In this document: positions 31,055 through 42,398 of the stretch, piece by piece
Numbering within the stretch: the stretch's first letter is position 1
Layout: each line of letters starts with the position of its first letter
Origin: an uncultured Planktomarina sp.
Lineage (GTDB): Bacteria > Pseudomonadota > Alphaproteobacteria > Rhodobacterales > Rhodobacteraceae
Length of the DNA: 64,000 nucleotides
Direction: 5' to 3'
NCBI GenBank assembly: GCA_905182455.1
Contig: CAJJBJ010000009.1
Span: 1 to 64,000 of the forward strand
Position numbers and translations under genes: made by a program
Notes under the pieces: generated by a model
What the model was told of the DNA's origin: nothing
Seen by the model: the letters and a program-made list of their open reading frames with translations, nothing else
Database searches by the model: none

Positions 31055-32606
31055 ATCCACGTCCCCCCCGGTCAAACATCCAAAACAAAGCTAGGCTTTG
31101 GGCCACCAATACCACAGCCACTGCAGCCGCCTGATCCATACGATAGGCTCCCATAAGCCGATATAGCATCAAGGGCAAAGTTTGCAGGTCAGGATCCGCA
31201 AACAATGCAATCACACCCAGATCCCCCATCGAGAGCGCCGCGGCCAATCCTGCAGCAAAGCCGAGCGGGCGACGCAGACGTGGCAAAAGAATTCGATGCA
31301 ACCAAACCCAACGCGTCAGGTTGAGGCTGCATCGCAAGGTCAAATAGTCTGCATAAGTTTCACGCACTGCTGGCATGAGGACCCTCAAGGCAAAGGGCAA
31401 CGCCATCATCGCATTCACACTTGCCGTGATGGGCAGCGCAAATGTCATCGGATGAGCAAAAGGGAAGATCATCAAAAATATTCCGGTGCCGACAACCAAG
31501 GGGCTGGTGGCCAATCCTAGGATCCCCATGCCCTCAGCCAGATTTCGTGCAACCTGCCCTCGGCGCGCAAAGGCCAGCGACAGACCAAGCGCCATGCTGA
31601 TACAAACAACTGTGGAGGCCAGCGCAATCAGCACAGAGGTAATGCTGGCTGTAAATACTTGGTGCGGCAGGCTTGCTATATGACCAAGGCCACGGATTAA
31701 AATGGCGCCCAATGGCAAAATCAAGAAAGCAGCAGAGATCGTGATCCACATGAAATCAACTCCGCGATGGCCCGATGCATCCAACCGTTGTGGCAATCGC
31801 CCCAGCCCCAATCCATCGGTTTGCGGCAGAGGTACGAGAAACGCCATCACCGCAACCACACCACACAGTGTGAATTGTACCAGAGCCAAACTGGCCGCCT
31901 TGCCCAAATCAAAATCCAACCGAAATGCTTGATAAATCGCCAACTCAATGGTGGTGCCTCTTGGCCCACCGCCGACGGCCAATGCTACTGCAAAGCTAGT
32001 GAGACACAGCAAGAAGACCAACAGAAAGGCCCCGGGAACCACAGATTTTAGCAGGGGCCATTCAATCAATCGAAAGTACGCCCAAGGTGATGCTGCCAAG
32101 CTCTGCACAACTCGAAATCGTTCCGAAGGGACCGCCGACCAGCCTTGTAATAAAAATCGCGTTGCCAGCGGCAAGTTGAAAAACACATGCGCCAAAATAA
32201 CACCGGGCGCTCCGTAAATTGACAGCTTGGCAAAACCGGTCCATGTCAGCACGTCACTAATCCAACCAGCACGGCCAAATACCGCTAACAGGCCCAAAAC
32301 GCCAACGATTACAGGCAAAATAAATGGGGCGCCCAACAAAGTGATCAGCGCTTGGCGACCTAAAAAATTTTGCCGTGCCAAGGCTCGAGCCACCGGAATG
32401 GCAATCGTAACACTCAGCCCCGCAGAGAGGCAAGCTTGCCAAAGGGTAAATCGAATGGCCGACCAGTCCGCCACGCCCAACCGGCCTAACCCCAGCCCTT
32501 GCGTTGCTACGGCGACAGCGGTGCCAATCGAAAATAGAAGTAGGGCGGCCAAAACCGCCCCACCCAGAATTATGCGCAAGATTATTGCGATAATGCGGTC
32601 TGCCAT
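31038..32606 (-). CDS. thiP: Thiamine ABC transporter, permease
   Basis: Fused two-domain permease of 522 residues with about twelve membrane helices. Each half has an EAA-type loop for the ATPase: EWPLLKSVVPGAFLLVFLLC in the first and HRILLPRLRRPLGFAAGLAA in the second. The ATG at 32606 lies within the end of thiB, giving a 25-base overlap. Confidence 0.92.
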   Translation of the reverse strand: MADRIIAIILRIILGGAVLAALLLFSIGTAVAVATQGLGLGRLGVADWSAIRFTLWQACLSAGLSVTIAIPVARALARQNFLGRQALITLLGAPFILPVIVGVLGLLAVFGRAGWISDVLTWTGFAKLSIYGAPGVILAHVFFNLPLATRFLLQGWSAVPSERFRVVQSLAASPWAYFRLIEWPLLKSVVPGAFLLVFLLCLTSFAVALAVGGGPRGTTIELAIYQAFRLDFDLGKAASLALVQFTLCGVVAVMAFLVPLPQTDGLGLGRLPQRLDASGHRGVDFMWITISAAFLILPLGAILIRGLGHIASLPHQVFTASITSVLIALASTVVCISMALGLSLAFARRGQVARNLAEGMGILGLATSPLVVGTGIFLMIFPFAHPMTFALPITASVNAMMALPFALRVLMPAVRETYADYLTLRCSLNLTRWVWLHRILLPRLRRPLGFAAGLAAALSMGDLGVIALFADPDLQTLPLMLYRLMGAYRMDQAAAVAVVLVAQSLALFWMFDRGGRGYAGSP

Positions 32607-33559
32607 TCTGTAAGCGCCACATTGCGCAGAGCCGCAGCTTCCGTTGGCGAGAAGATTAAGGATTGCGCCGCGCTCAATGCATTTGGGAAGCCGTCTGGTA
32701 GGCCTGCAATAGGCGTTACCGCCGGGAACATCCAATTTGTGGTTGGAATGATGCTTTGAAACACGTCAGAAACCATGAATTGCAAGAATTGGTCCGCCAG
32801 CGCACTTTGATCAGTGCTGGCAAGTTTACCCGCAACTTCGATTTGCATGTAGTGACCCTCATCAAAAACTGCATAGCTTTTTGACGCATCACCCTCGGCT
32901 ATCAAGTGATAGGCTGGTGACGTGGTGTAGGACAAAACCATATCGGCTTCTCCCTCTAGGAACATCCCATAGGCCTCCGACCAACCGGCCGTCACTGTAA
33001 CGATATTGTCACTCAAATCAGCCCAAATCTGGGCGGCATCATCACCATAGGCCGCTTTGACCCACATCAGCAGCCCCAATCCGGGTGTGGATGAACGAGG
33101 GTCTTGGATTACAATCTTAAAATCGCTGTCGGCCAAAGCCCGGAAATTTGTTGGCGACTCAATCTCTGCATTTTTCACGAAGGCAAAATACCCCCAATCG
33201 AATGGTGCAAAAAGCGGATCTGTCCATCCCCCGGGGACGTTATAATTAGCAGTCATCAAAATTGGTGCAAATAATCCAGTTTCTGCCGCAGCCGCAGTCA
33301 GATTGGTATCCAAGCCAAGGATAATATCCGCATCCGTGCGACTGCCCTCAAGTTTGAGCCGCGCCAAAAGAGCGGCGCCATCTCCAGCACCAATCATTTG
33401 AAGATCACAGCCACAATTGGCCTCAAATGCTGCCTCAACTGCGGGGCCAGGGCCCCAATCTGAGACAAAACTGTCGTAAGTATAGACTGTTAAAACTGGC
33501 GTATCGGCCATAGCCGTGGTTGCCAAAAACAGTCCTGCGAATAGGGAAGTGGTTCTCAT
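32582..33559 (-). CDS. thiB: Thiamine-binding periplasmic protein
   Basis: Substrate-binding protein of 325 residues with a signal peptide ending at AMA. Family features: VLTVYTYDSFVSDWGPGPAV, ADIILGLDTNLT and SYTTSPAYH. It delivers thiamine to ThiPQ. The ATG at 33559 is preceded by GGAG, which sits in the loop of a small hairpin (GATAT/ATATC); an upstream in-frame ATG at 33571 is less well placed. Confidence 0.93.
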   Translation of the reverse strand: MRTTSLFAGLFLATTAMADTPVLTVYTYDSFVSDWGPGPAVEAAFEANCGCDLQMIGAGDGAALLARLKLEGSRTDADIILGLDTNLTAAAAETGLFAPILMTANYNVPGGWTDPLFAPFDWGYFAFVKNAEIESPTNFRALADSDFKIVIQDPRSSTPGLGLLMWVKAAYGDDAAQIWADLSDNIVTVTAGWSEAYGMFLEGEADMVLSYTTSPAYHLIAEGDASKSYAVFDEGHYMQIEVAGKLASTDQSALADQFLQFMVSDVFQSIIPTTNWMFPAVTPIAGLPDGFPNALSAAQSLIFSPTEAAALRNVALTEWQTALSQ

Positions 33560-33604
33560 GATATTCTCCATATCGCCGGACGGGGTCAGGGATTGGAGTA
33601 TTCC

Positions 33605-33690
33605 AAACCTTCCCTCCGCCGGTGCTAGCCGGTTCAGGTTCTACGGGTTCGCTTGCGCATCTCAGCCCTATTGGGCGCCCCGAGGTGAGT
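33605..33690 (-). ncRNA. TPP riboswitch (THI box)
   Basis: In the leader of thiB on the minus strand. The conserved aptamer blocks appear in order: CTCGGGGCGCCC, GGGCTGAGATG, ACCCGTAGAACCTGA and the CCGGCTAGCACCGGCGGAGG block followed by GAAG. It binds thiamine pyrophosphate and represses the thiBPQ operon. Downstream, GATAT and ATATC can enclose the thiB ribosome site GGAG, which suggests control at translation initiation (inference). Confidence 0.96.
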
Positions 33691-34226
33691 TTTAGTTAAT
33701 CTTAATTATGTTTGAATACAATACTGCAACCACAAGAATAAAGACTAGCGCGGTGGAACACCTGCGCTGGTTAATATCAAAAATCTTTGGTTATCAGACT
33801 TACTTTGCTTCGATGCAGTTTTGATCGCCACATACATATGATTCGCTCAGTCTGCAATCATGGTCCTTTGGTTATAAAACTGACAATTAACCGAGCCCCT
33901 TATCAGCATTAAACTTAGTTGAGCCTGCTGCTTGGATATATCAGGTGCGAACGAGGTGAAAAACTCCCAGTTAATTGATTCAGAAATTGTGGAACTGTCT
34001 GTGCTTTTACCTTCACGGATAAAACTAAATCAAAAAAACGCGAACTCTATATAATCAATAATTCTGCCAAATTGGTGCTGTGGGTCGCAAACCTTGCGCG
34101 CGGTAAATCATAATCTGAAACCTGCACTTTGATTAGGCATAGCTTGTAAGTTTACCCTTAAGCGGCTCAGCTAGCCCTTGCTCCGATGGCGCGGCAACGA
34201 TATTGCAGATGCAAAGGAGCTGTCAT
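33691..34226. other. AT-rich intergenic region
   Basis: About 535 bases between the divergent thi operon and aroC. Only a bulged hairpin at 33747-33768 (AGCGCGGTG, loop GAA, CACCTGCGCT) stands out. I see no coding frame, tRNA or other RNA. The promoters of both flanking operons must lie here. Confidence 0.5.
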
Positions 34227-35330
34227 ATGAGCTTGAATACTTTTGGACATTTGTTTCGAGTTACCACCTGGGGCGAAAGTCATGGGCCTGCCTTAGGGGC
34301 CACCATAGACGGTTGCCCTCCTGGCGTCGAAATTTCTGAAGACATGATCCAGCACTGGCTCGACAAACGCAAACCTGGTCAAAATAAATATACCACACAG
34401 CGTCGCGAAGCTGATCAAGTGAAGATCTTGTCTGGCATATTTGAGGGTAAAACCACAGGGACGCCGGTTCAATTGATGATTGAGAACACCGATCAACGCT
34501 CAAAAGATTATGGCGATATTATGGACAAATTTCGTCCTGGTCATGCGGATATCACCTATTGGCAAAAATACGGCATTCGTGATTATCGCGGCGGGGGCCG
34601 CAGCTCTGCGCGTGAAACAGCGGCCCGCGTTGCCGCTGGCGGTTTAGCGCGACAAGCGATCAAGATGCTTGCGCCCTCTGTGAAAATCAACGGCTTCATG
34701 TGCCAAATGGGCCCTCATAAGATCAACCGCAACAAAATAGATTTCGACCTAATCGAGCAAAATCCATTTTGGACTCCAGATGCGCAGGCCGCAGAAGACT
34801 GGGCCACTTATTTGGATGGGTTGCGGAAATCAGGCAGTTCCGTTGGTGCGGTGATTGAAGTGGTGGCAACGGGCGTGCCCGCTGGGCTTGGCGCCCCAAT
34901 ATATGGCAAATTGGACACAGATTTGGCTGCAGCTATGATGAGCATCAACGCTGTAAAAGGTGTGGAGATTGGCGATGGTATGGCGGCGGCTGAACTCACA
35001 GGCGAGGCCAACGCCGATGAAATCTCCATGGGGCCAGACGGGCCAGAATATAGCTCCAACCATGCGGGCGGCATTTTGGGCGGATTGAGCACTGGGCAGG
35101 ATCTTGTGGTCCGATTTGCCGTTAAGCCAACCTCCTCGATCCTGACCACTCGAAAAACGATCAACAAATCAGGCGAAAATACCGAAATCATCACCAAAGG
35201 CCGCCATGATCCCTGCGTTGGCATAAGGGCCGTTCCAGTTGGTGAGGCCATGATGGCCTGCGTTATATTGGACCACCTGCTATTGCATCGGGGCCAAATT
35301 GGCGAGAACCAGGGTAAAATAGGAGCGTAG
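34227..35330 (+). CDS. aroC: Chorismate synthase
   Basis: Last step of the shikimate pathway, converting 5-enolpyruvylshikimate-3-phosphate to chorismate with reduced FMN. The 367-residue protein has [38 protein letters not shown] and [19 protein letters not shown]. The ATG at 34227 follows AAAGGAGCTGTCAT. Stands alone. Confidence 0.95.
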   Translation: MSLNTFGHLFRVTTWGESHGPALGATIDGCPPGVEISEDMIQHWLDKRKPGQNKYTTQRREADQVKILSGIFEGKTTGTPVQLMIENTDQRSKDYGDIMDKFRPGHADITYWQKYGIRDYRGGGRSSARETAARVAAGGLARQAIKMLAPSVKINGFMCQMGPHKINRNKIDFDLIEQNPFWTPDAQAAEDWATYLDGLRKSGSSVGAVIEVVATGVPAGLGAPIYGKLDTDLAAAMMSINAVKGVEIGDGMAAAELTGEANADEISMGPDGPEYSSNHAGGILGGLSTGQDLVVRFAVKPTSSILTTRKTINKSGENTEIITKGRHDPCVGIRAVPVGEAMMACVILDHLLLHRGQIGENQGKIGA

Positions 35331-35338
35331 TCGCAGAC

Positions 35339-35758
35339 CTATGGGCGTGCGGTTACTGAAAACTTTATATCGAGCATCCCTGCATTTTTGAACTGCAAGC
35401 TGGCCTCAATTTCGTCCCCTACGGTCCAGCCATCGCTGAGGCCCATAAACATCACATGATACCCACCTGGCGCAAATTCTAGTTCACCCTGCGCAGGAAC
35501 CTCAACCATCATACGGTGCTTCATAGTCATAACGCCTTCCTGCATAAGGGATTGGTGCATCATAACCCGTGGGAAATTAGCTGTAACAGCCATCAAAACA
35601 TCAGCAGGACCATCATTTGTTAGCTTGAAATAGCCCGCGCCACTGCGCCCATTGGTGGGGTAGGAAAACGAGTCAGTTATTGTTAGGTCGCCAAGGCTAT
35701 AGCTTTCAGCCGAAACTGAACCACACATCATGCAAAATGCGGCTATTAGGTGTTTCAT
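35339..35758 (-). CDS. PCu(A)C copper chaperone
   Basis: Periplasmic protein of 139 residues with a signal peptide (end near VSA). It has the copper-binding layout of the family: MMHQSLMQEGVMTMKHRM and, 20 residues later, GGYHVMFMGL. It delivers Cu(I) to the CuA site of cytochrome oxidase in related species. Its partner Sco-like protein is not in the window. Confidence 0.9.
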   Translation of the reverse strand: MKHLIAAFCMMCGSVSAESYSLGDLTITDSFSYPTNGRSGAGYFKLTNDGPADVLMAVTANFPRVMMHQSLMQEGVMTMKHRMMVEVPAQGELEFAPGGYHVMFMGLSDGWTVGDEIEASLQFKNAGMLDIKFSVTARP

Positions 35759-35851
35759 TTCACGCTCCTATTTTTTACTGTTCTCTACTTATATGTCCTT
35801 CAGCACAATCCAAGGGTTTAGAATGTCACAGCTGCATGCTATCGGGATTTC

Positions 35852-38097
35852 ATGGTTAAACTTCCCACTCAGGCGGACATTCTCGAATGGATTCGCGCAC
35901 ACCCAGAAAAATCGTCTAAACGAGATATTGCCAAAGCTTTTGGCATAAAGGGCGCCGCGCGCATTGATCTCAAACAAACGCTCAAGGAATTAGAGGCCGA
36001 AGGCCATATTTCCCACCGCAGGCGGCGATTTAGTGATCCTGACATGTTGCCGCCAGTGTCGGTGCTGCAGATGTTGGGGCCCGATGATCAAGGCGATATG
36101 TTTGCTGTGCCATTGGAATGGGAAGGCACAGGGATCTTACCCAAAATCTTAATGCAGATGCGCCCCGGTGAGCCTGCCTTGGGTCAAGGGGATCGTATCT
36201 TGGCCCGCGTCGCCGCCACAGAGATGAAGACAGCCATCAATACACCGGGCAATTGATCCGGGCAATTGGCACAAATCCTAAACGCGTGCTTGGGATCTTT
36301 CGCACCAACGCCGAGGGTGGCCGTATTGTGGCCATCGATAAGGGTGAAGGCAAAGAATGGATCGTCGGCCCTGAAGCCACCGGCGAGGCAAAAGACGGTG
36401 AGTTGGTAGAGGCTGAGCAATCCGGCCCCAAAGGACGGTTGGGCCTGCCCCGTGCCCGGGTTGTGGCGCGTTTGGGTGATCCATCGGCACCGAAAGCGGT
36501 CTCCTTGATCGCTATTCATCAACATGGGATTCCTGATGCCTTTCCTGACGCAGTTATGGCGCAGGCCGATGCCGCTAAACCGGCGACCAGCAAAAATCGG
36601 GATGATTTGACCGAACTGCCTTTGGTCACCATTGATCCCGCCGATGCGCGTGATCACGATGATGCTTGCTGTGCGATTTTGGATGACGATCCTGCCAACC
36701 TAGGTGGGTTTTTGCTTTGGGTCGCGATTGCCGATGTCGCTCATTACGTCACGCCTGGATCCGCCCTCGATGCAGAGGCCAGACGCCGCGGAAATTCAAC
36801 CTATTTCCCAGATCGAGTCGTGCCAATGCTGCCCGATCGCCTATCAGGCGATCTGTGCTCCTTGCACGAGGGCGTTACCCGGCCTTGTATCGCTGTTGAA
36901 ATGAAGCTCTCTGCCACAGGAGAAAAACTGTCGCATAGATTTTTGCGCGGTATGATGCGCTCCCCAGCTTCCTTATCTTATGAGGAAGCACAGACCGCGA
37001 TTGATGGAAATCCATCCAAGCGAGCGGCTCCTTTGGTTGACTCGGTCCTCACACCTCTATTCGCCGCCTATGACGCGTTGAAAGTTGCCCGCGAGCGGCG
37101 TCAACCTTTGGAATTAGATCTGCCAGAACGCAAAATTATCCTGTCTGATGCGGGTAAGGTGGCATCCATTAATTTTAGCGACCGGCTGGATGCCCACCGT
37201 TTGATCGAAGAATGCATGGTGCTGGCGAACGTGGCCGCTGCCGAAACCCTGATCGCCAAGCAACAACCTCTTTTGTTCCGCGTTCATGAGGAACCCAGCC
37301 CAGAAAAGCTTGAGTCTCTGCGAGAAACAGCCAAATCTGTTGGCCTTGTTCTGGCAAAAGGCCAAGTTTTGGAAACTCGGCACCTCAATCAATTGCTGCA
37401 AGGCGCAGCGGGTAAAGATGAAGCAGAATTAATCAACCTTTCAACATTACGGTCCATGACACAGGCGTACTATAACCCACAAAACATGTCGCACTTTGGA
37501 TTGGCCCTTCAGAACTATGCACATTTCACATCGCCGATTCGGCGTTACGCAGATCTGTTACTGCACCGAGCTTTGGTTTCTGCGCATGGCTGGGGCAAAG
37601 ATGGGCTTTCGCCGCAAGATATTGAGATGCTAGATGAAACCGCCAAGAAAATCAGCGCCACCGAACGGCGCTCAATGGTGGCGGAGCGGGATACAACCGA
37701 TCGGTATCTGGCGAGCTTCATGGCCGAGCGGGTTGGAAATGAATTTTCTGGCCGTATTTCAGGAATCGCACGTTTTGGGATTTTCATTAAGCTGGATGAA
37801 ACCGGGGCCGATGGCCTAGTGCCTATCCGCTCTTTGGGTCGCGAGTATTTTGAGCATGACGCCGAAACTCAAACCCTTCGCGGTACCGAGAGCGGTACCG
37901 TGATCGGGTTGGGTCAGCGCGCGGTTGTAAGGCTTTCCGAAGCCACCCCAGTGACCGGGGGCATTTTACTTGAATTGTTGGAATTGGAAGATTCAAAGTT
38001 GCAAAAGCGCCCAGGAAGGCGCAAAAACGGGTACTCAGGCAATAAACGCGGCTCCCCAAAGGGCAAATCCAGAAAGGTTACCCGAAAGCGGCAATGA
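35852..38097 (+). CDS. rnr: Ribonuclease R, one frameshift
   Basis: Processive 3'-5' exoribonuclease of ~748 residues. The first ~130 residues contain a winged helix (ADILEWIRAHPEKSSKRDIA) and the start of a cold-shock domain. After a one-base break near 36240 (YTGQLIRAIGTNPKRVLGIF continues in the next frame), the catalytic RNB domain shows TIDPADARDHDDA with its four aspartates, IADVAHYV and HFTSPIRRYADLL. An S1 domain (FSGRISGIARFGIFIKLDET) and a basic tail (KRGSPKGKSRKVTRKRQ) end the protein. Confidence 0.9.
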
Positions 38098-39206
38098 CGT
38101 TTGAAAGCTGGAAATTCGACTTTTTAATACGCGCCGCAGATGATGGGGTGCCAGCGTCAATTCTGAATCAAGTTTCTCCTTTTTTGATAGCCGCCACCGG
38201 TGTAGCGCAGGCTGATATGGTCCAGCCCGAAGCACGTAAAACCCTACAGCACTATGTTGAGCGGGCCGTCAGTGAAAAACGGGTGGCACAGGGGCGGATG
38301 TCCCTCGCGCAGCATGATGTGATTTTCGATCAAATTGAATCTGACTATCACGTGAACCGCCATGTCGTTGCGGCAATTTGGGGGATGGAATCCAACTACG
38401 GCAGCATACGAGGCGATGTTCCAGTGATTTCGGCTTTGGCCACATTGGCGGCTCAGGGCCGAAGGACCCCAATGTTTGAATCCCAACTTTTAGCAGCCTT
38501 TGAGATTGTCACCCGTGGCATCAAAACGCCAGAAAAAATGCTGGGAAGTTGGGCCGGGGCTATGGGGCACACGCAGTTTATGCCAAAATCCTATATCGAT
38601 TTTGCCGTCTCTGCCAACAATGGCCACCCCGATATTTGGGCCGAAGATCCAGCAGATGCTTTGGTTTCCACTGCCCATTTTTTGGTGTGTCACGGCTGGA
38701 AGGACGGCCTTCCTTGGGGGACGCCCACAAATGTCACTGAGACTGAAAATCGACACAGTTTGCGCCACCTTCCACCTCAGAGTCTCACCCATTGGAAGTC
38801 CCTTGGTGTTTTACCACAAAGAGCAGGTACTATGGATTATGAGGCGCGATTCATCTTACCCGGCGGCTTTGTTTCATTGGGTTTTGTCGTGTCTGAGAAT
38901 TTTGATGCCTTGCTGCGCTATAACAATGCAGCGGCTTATGCGATTGCCGTTGGCCATTTGGCCGATCGTCTACAAGGCGCACCGGCCCTCACGTTCCCAC
39001 CGGGCGGTGATGCACGCGGCTTAACACAGCTTGAAATGCAATTTGTGCAATCACGACTAACCGAGCTGGGCTTTGAAACCCTCGGGGCAGATGGGTTTTC
39101 CGGGCCTAATACCGAGATGGCCGTAGAGGCTTTTCAGGCCGCACTGGGTTTACCAGTAGATGGGTTTGTGGGACTGGCATTGTTGAGGCGTTTAGAGACG
39201 CTTTAA
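38094..39206 (+). CDS. Lytic murein transglycosylase (MltB-like) with PG-binding domain
   Basis: Protein of 370 residues. The transglycosylase domain (residues ~5-290) has the catalytic Glu in IWGMESNYGSIRGDVPVI and the MltB marker GSWAGAMGHTQFMPKSYIDF. The C-terminal peptidoglycan-binding repeat is at ~310-368 (VQSRLTELGFETLGADGFSG). The start overlaps the rnr stop (ATGA). No signal peptide can be seen, although the substrate is periplasmic; either the true start lies elsewhere, or the signal was lost. Confidence 0.83.
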   Translation: MTFESWKFDFLIRAADDGVPASILNQVSPFLIAATGVAQADMVQPEARKTLQHYVERAVSEKRVAQGRMSLAQHDVIFDQIESDYHVNRHVVAAIWGMESNYGSIRGDVPVISALATLAAQGRRTPMFESQLLAAFEIVTRGIKTPEKMLGSWAGAMGHTQFMPKSYIDFAVSANNGHPDIWAEDPADALVSTAHFLVCHGWKDGLPWGTPTNVTETENRHSLRHLPPQSLTHWKSLGVLPQRAGTMDYEARFILPGGFVSLGFVVSENFDALLRYNNAAAYAIAVGHLADRLQGAPALTFPPGGDARGLTQLEMQFVQSRLTELGFETLGADGFSGPNTEMAVEAFQAALGLPVDGFVGLALLRRLETL

Positions 39207-42200
39207 CCCGAGATGATCTTCAAATTCTGCGAATTTGGATTGCAGATCAGCCCCCACCTGTTGAAGTTGGCTTTTACCGCCCTGCGCAACACCTTTCCCC
39301 ACCGCCACAGCAGCAACAGGACCCTGCCCCATGCCCGGGGTTAAGCGGTGCCGGATCAATGCCACAGGATGGGCGCGCAGTGTCAAACGCATGGATACGT
39401 AATCTTCCACCACCGCCTCACCCTCGGTCATTTGTGGCAAATGCACCTGCGGCTCAACAATGCATTCCCCTTCCAAATTTTGTGAAAAAAGCGGTAAGGG
39501 GCGATCCGCCGTGATGGCCTTAGCCGCCCAAAGCGCCGCGCGACGTGGTAAGCCAAGGCTGTGAAAGGCGTCGGCTTCCGCCAAGGCTTGAATCATTTTT
39601 GGGCTGATGCCCGCCTTACGCCAAACCGCGTCAACATCCGTATAGCCATTGCCACGCGCGGAAGTCAGCCATGCCACCTCATCCTCGGGCATGCTTTTGA
39701 CTTGCCTAAATCCTAATCTTATCGCCAAACCACCGGTCCCATCCGGCTCCATCACATTATCCCAATAACTGGCATTTACGCAGACAGGCCGGACCTGAAC
39801 ACCATGGGCGCGGGCGTCGCGAACAATTTGGGCTGGGGCGTAAAACCCCATGGGTTGGGCATTCAGTAAAGCGCAGGCGAATATCCCCGGATGATGATGC
39901 TTCAACCAGCTCGAGGCATAGACCAACAGGGCAAAACTGGCCGCATGGCTTTCGGGAAAACCATAGGCCCCAAAGCCTTCAATCTGGGCAAAACACCGGG
40001 CCGCAAAGTCCTCCTCATAACCGTTGCCCCGCATGCCATGCAAGAAAAGGGATTTAAATTCGCTGACATTGCCGTACTTTTTGAATGTAGCCAACGAGCG
40101 GCGCAGGCGGTCGGCTTGCTCCGGAGTAAACCCTGCCCCTACGATGGCAATTTGCATAGCCTGCTCTTGAAACAACGGCACTCCCAGTGTTTTTCCTAAG
40201 ACTGCACCCAGCGCATCCGAAGGGAAACTCACCGCCTCCTCCCCATTTCGGCGGCGGATATAGGGATGCACCATATCGCCCTGAATGGGACCGGGCCGAA
40301 TGATCGCCACCTCAATGACAAGATCATAAAAGGTGCGTGGACGCATGCGCGGCAAGAAATTCATCTGCGCACGGCTCTCAACCTGAAACACCCCAACGCT
40401 ATCTGCCCGACACAGCATATCGTAGACGTCAGGATCTTCAGGCGGCAAGGTCGCAAGACTATACGCCACCCCATGATGCACTGTGATGAGATCAAAGGCT
40501 TTGCGAATACAGGTCAGCATGCCCAGAGCCAAAACATCCACCTTCAAAATGCCCAAGCTATCGATATCATCCTTGTCCCAACAGATGACAGTGCGCCCTT
40601 CCATCGTGGCGTTCTCGATTGGTACCAGCTCATCCAACCGTCCATCAGTAACGATAAACCCGCCAACATGCTGCGACAGATGCCGCGGAAAACCGATCGC
40701 CTCATAGATCAAAGCCATGGTTTGGCGCAGGTGAGGATCGCTGGCATCGAGACCAATTTCAGCCATACGGCTGGCCTCCAGACCTTTGGCTGAGAAAAAT
40801 CCCCAGAGCTGAGACGAGAGCGCACCGATTGTATCTTCAGACAGGCCCATGGCGCGACCCACTTCGCGAATGGCCCGCTTGCCCCGGTAATGCACCACCG
40901 TGGCACAAAGGCCAGCGCGATGTCTGCCGTAGCGCGCATAAATATGCTGGATCACCTCTTCGCGGCGCTCATGCTCGAAATCCACATCAATGTCAGGAGG
41001 CTCATTGCGGGCTTCTGAGACAAATCGCTCAAACACCATGGTGCCCACCTCGGGGCTTACAGAGGTGACACCCAAACAATAGCACACCACAGAATTTGCA
41101 GCAGATCCTCGGCCTTGGCACAGAATGCCACGCGACCGGGCGAAGGCCACAATATCATTTACAGTCAAGAAATATGGCTCATAATCCAGCTTGCTGATTA
41201 AAGACAGCTCATGCTCCATCAACCCTTTGACCCTCTCGCTGGCGCCATTGGGGTAGCGCCACTCTAACCCTTCACAAGCCAAGCGCCGCAGCCGATCTGC
41301 AGGCGTCTCGTCTTCGGTCAGCTCTGAGGGATATTCATATCGTAGGCTATCAAGAGAAAAATCAAGATACTCCAACACCCGCGCCGTTTGGGTCAAAGCA
41401 TCGGGATAGGCCTGAAACAAAACGGCGGCCTCAGCGGCAGAGCGGAGACGTTGCTCCGCATTCACCTGTGCCGCACGGCCCAAAGCATCAACCCGCACCC
41501 CAAGACGAATTGCGGTCAGAGCATCGATCAAGCGACGACGTGATCCATGATGCATCACCGGGGCGGCAGAGGCCACCAAAGGCACAGAAAGCGCGTTGCC
41601 AAGAGCGGCAATGTCCTCAAACCGGCGGGCATCTTGACCATCATAGGCAGGGGCCAAAAGCAGCATCACATCTTGGGGAAAGCGGCGCGTCAAACTGCGC
41701 GCCTGTGACAGCCATGAGGTCGCGTCGACCTGCACCTGCTCAGTTGGTGGCGCGTGCAGCACCATCAGTTGATCGTCCCCAAACTCAAGCAAATCCTCAA
41801 GCCCAATGTCGCAGGCCCCTTTCTTCGCTCGCAACCGGCCCCGCGAAATCAGCCGACACAGCCTGCCCCAACCGGACCGGTTGACAGGCAAGAGTGTGGC
41901 CGCAAACCCGTCCCGCAATACGATCTTAGCCGCTGGAAGCAAACTCGGCGTGTTATAAATCTGCGCCGAAGGGCTGGGCTTACACTCAAGTGGGGCGGTG
42001 GTCCAATCAATCCGACACCCCTATCAAAAGTCTGCCGTTCAGCCACCAAACGCGCGATCTCACGCGATCTTGTGTGTGCCCTCACAATCCCTGCAACAGA
42101 ATTCACATCAGCAATCGCTACCGCAGACAGGCCCAAGAGTGCCGCACGGTCCATATATTCCTCAGGGTGCGACCCACCAGTCAGAAAGGTGAAGTTCGAG

Positions 42201-42265
42201 CAGGCCTGCAGTTCCGCCCAAGGGCGCTGCGGCTGTTGTAGGTGAATGACATCGGACAAAGGCAT
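39192..42265 (-). CDS. dnaE2: Error-prone DNA polymerase DnaE2, one frameshift
   Basis: SOS-inducible polymerase III alpha-type subunit of ~1024 residues used in mutagenic lesion bypass. The PHP domain begins with CSNFTFLTGGSHPEEYMDRA and LGLSAVAIADVNSVAG. The polymerase core shows QGRGSAANSVVCYCLGV, PDIDVDFEHERREEV (catalytic aspartates) and HLSQHVGGFIVTDG. A frame break lies near 42000, in the PHP domain. The ATG at 42265 is preferred; a GTG at 42292 is only 11 bases from the LexA box. imuA and imuB, its usual partners, are not next to it. It converges on the transglycosylase gene with a 15-base overlap. Confidence 0.9.
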
Positions 42266-42302
42266 AACGGCAAACCAAGTAAGTGATTCCACCCAGCACT
42301 TT

Positions 42303-42317
42303 GTTCACACTTTGTTC
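42303..42317 (-). promoter_or_regulatory. LexA (SOS) box of dnaE2
   Basis: GTTC-N7-GTTC, the exact alphaproteobacterial LexA consensus, 38 bases upstream of the dnaE2 ATG. It also lies 82 bases upstream of the divergent thiolase. Confidence 0.82.
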
Positions 42318-42398
42318 TAACGTTCAATTCTATTGTCGTTAGGTTTCGCTTTTCCTCGATTGCCAAGCCACATAGACTGCTCCAAAACGGAGGAAATC

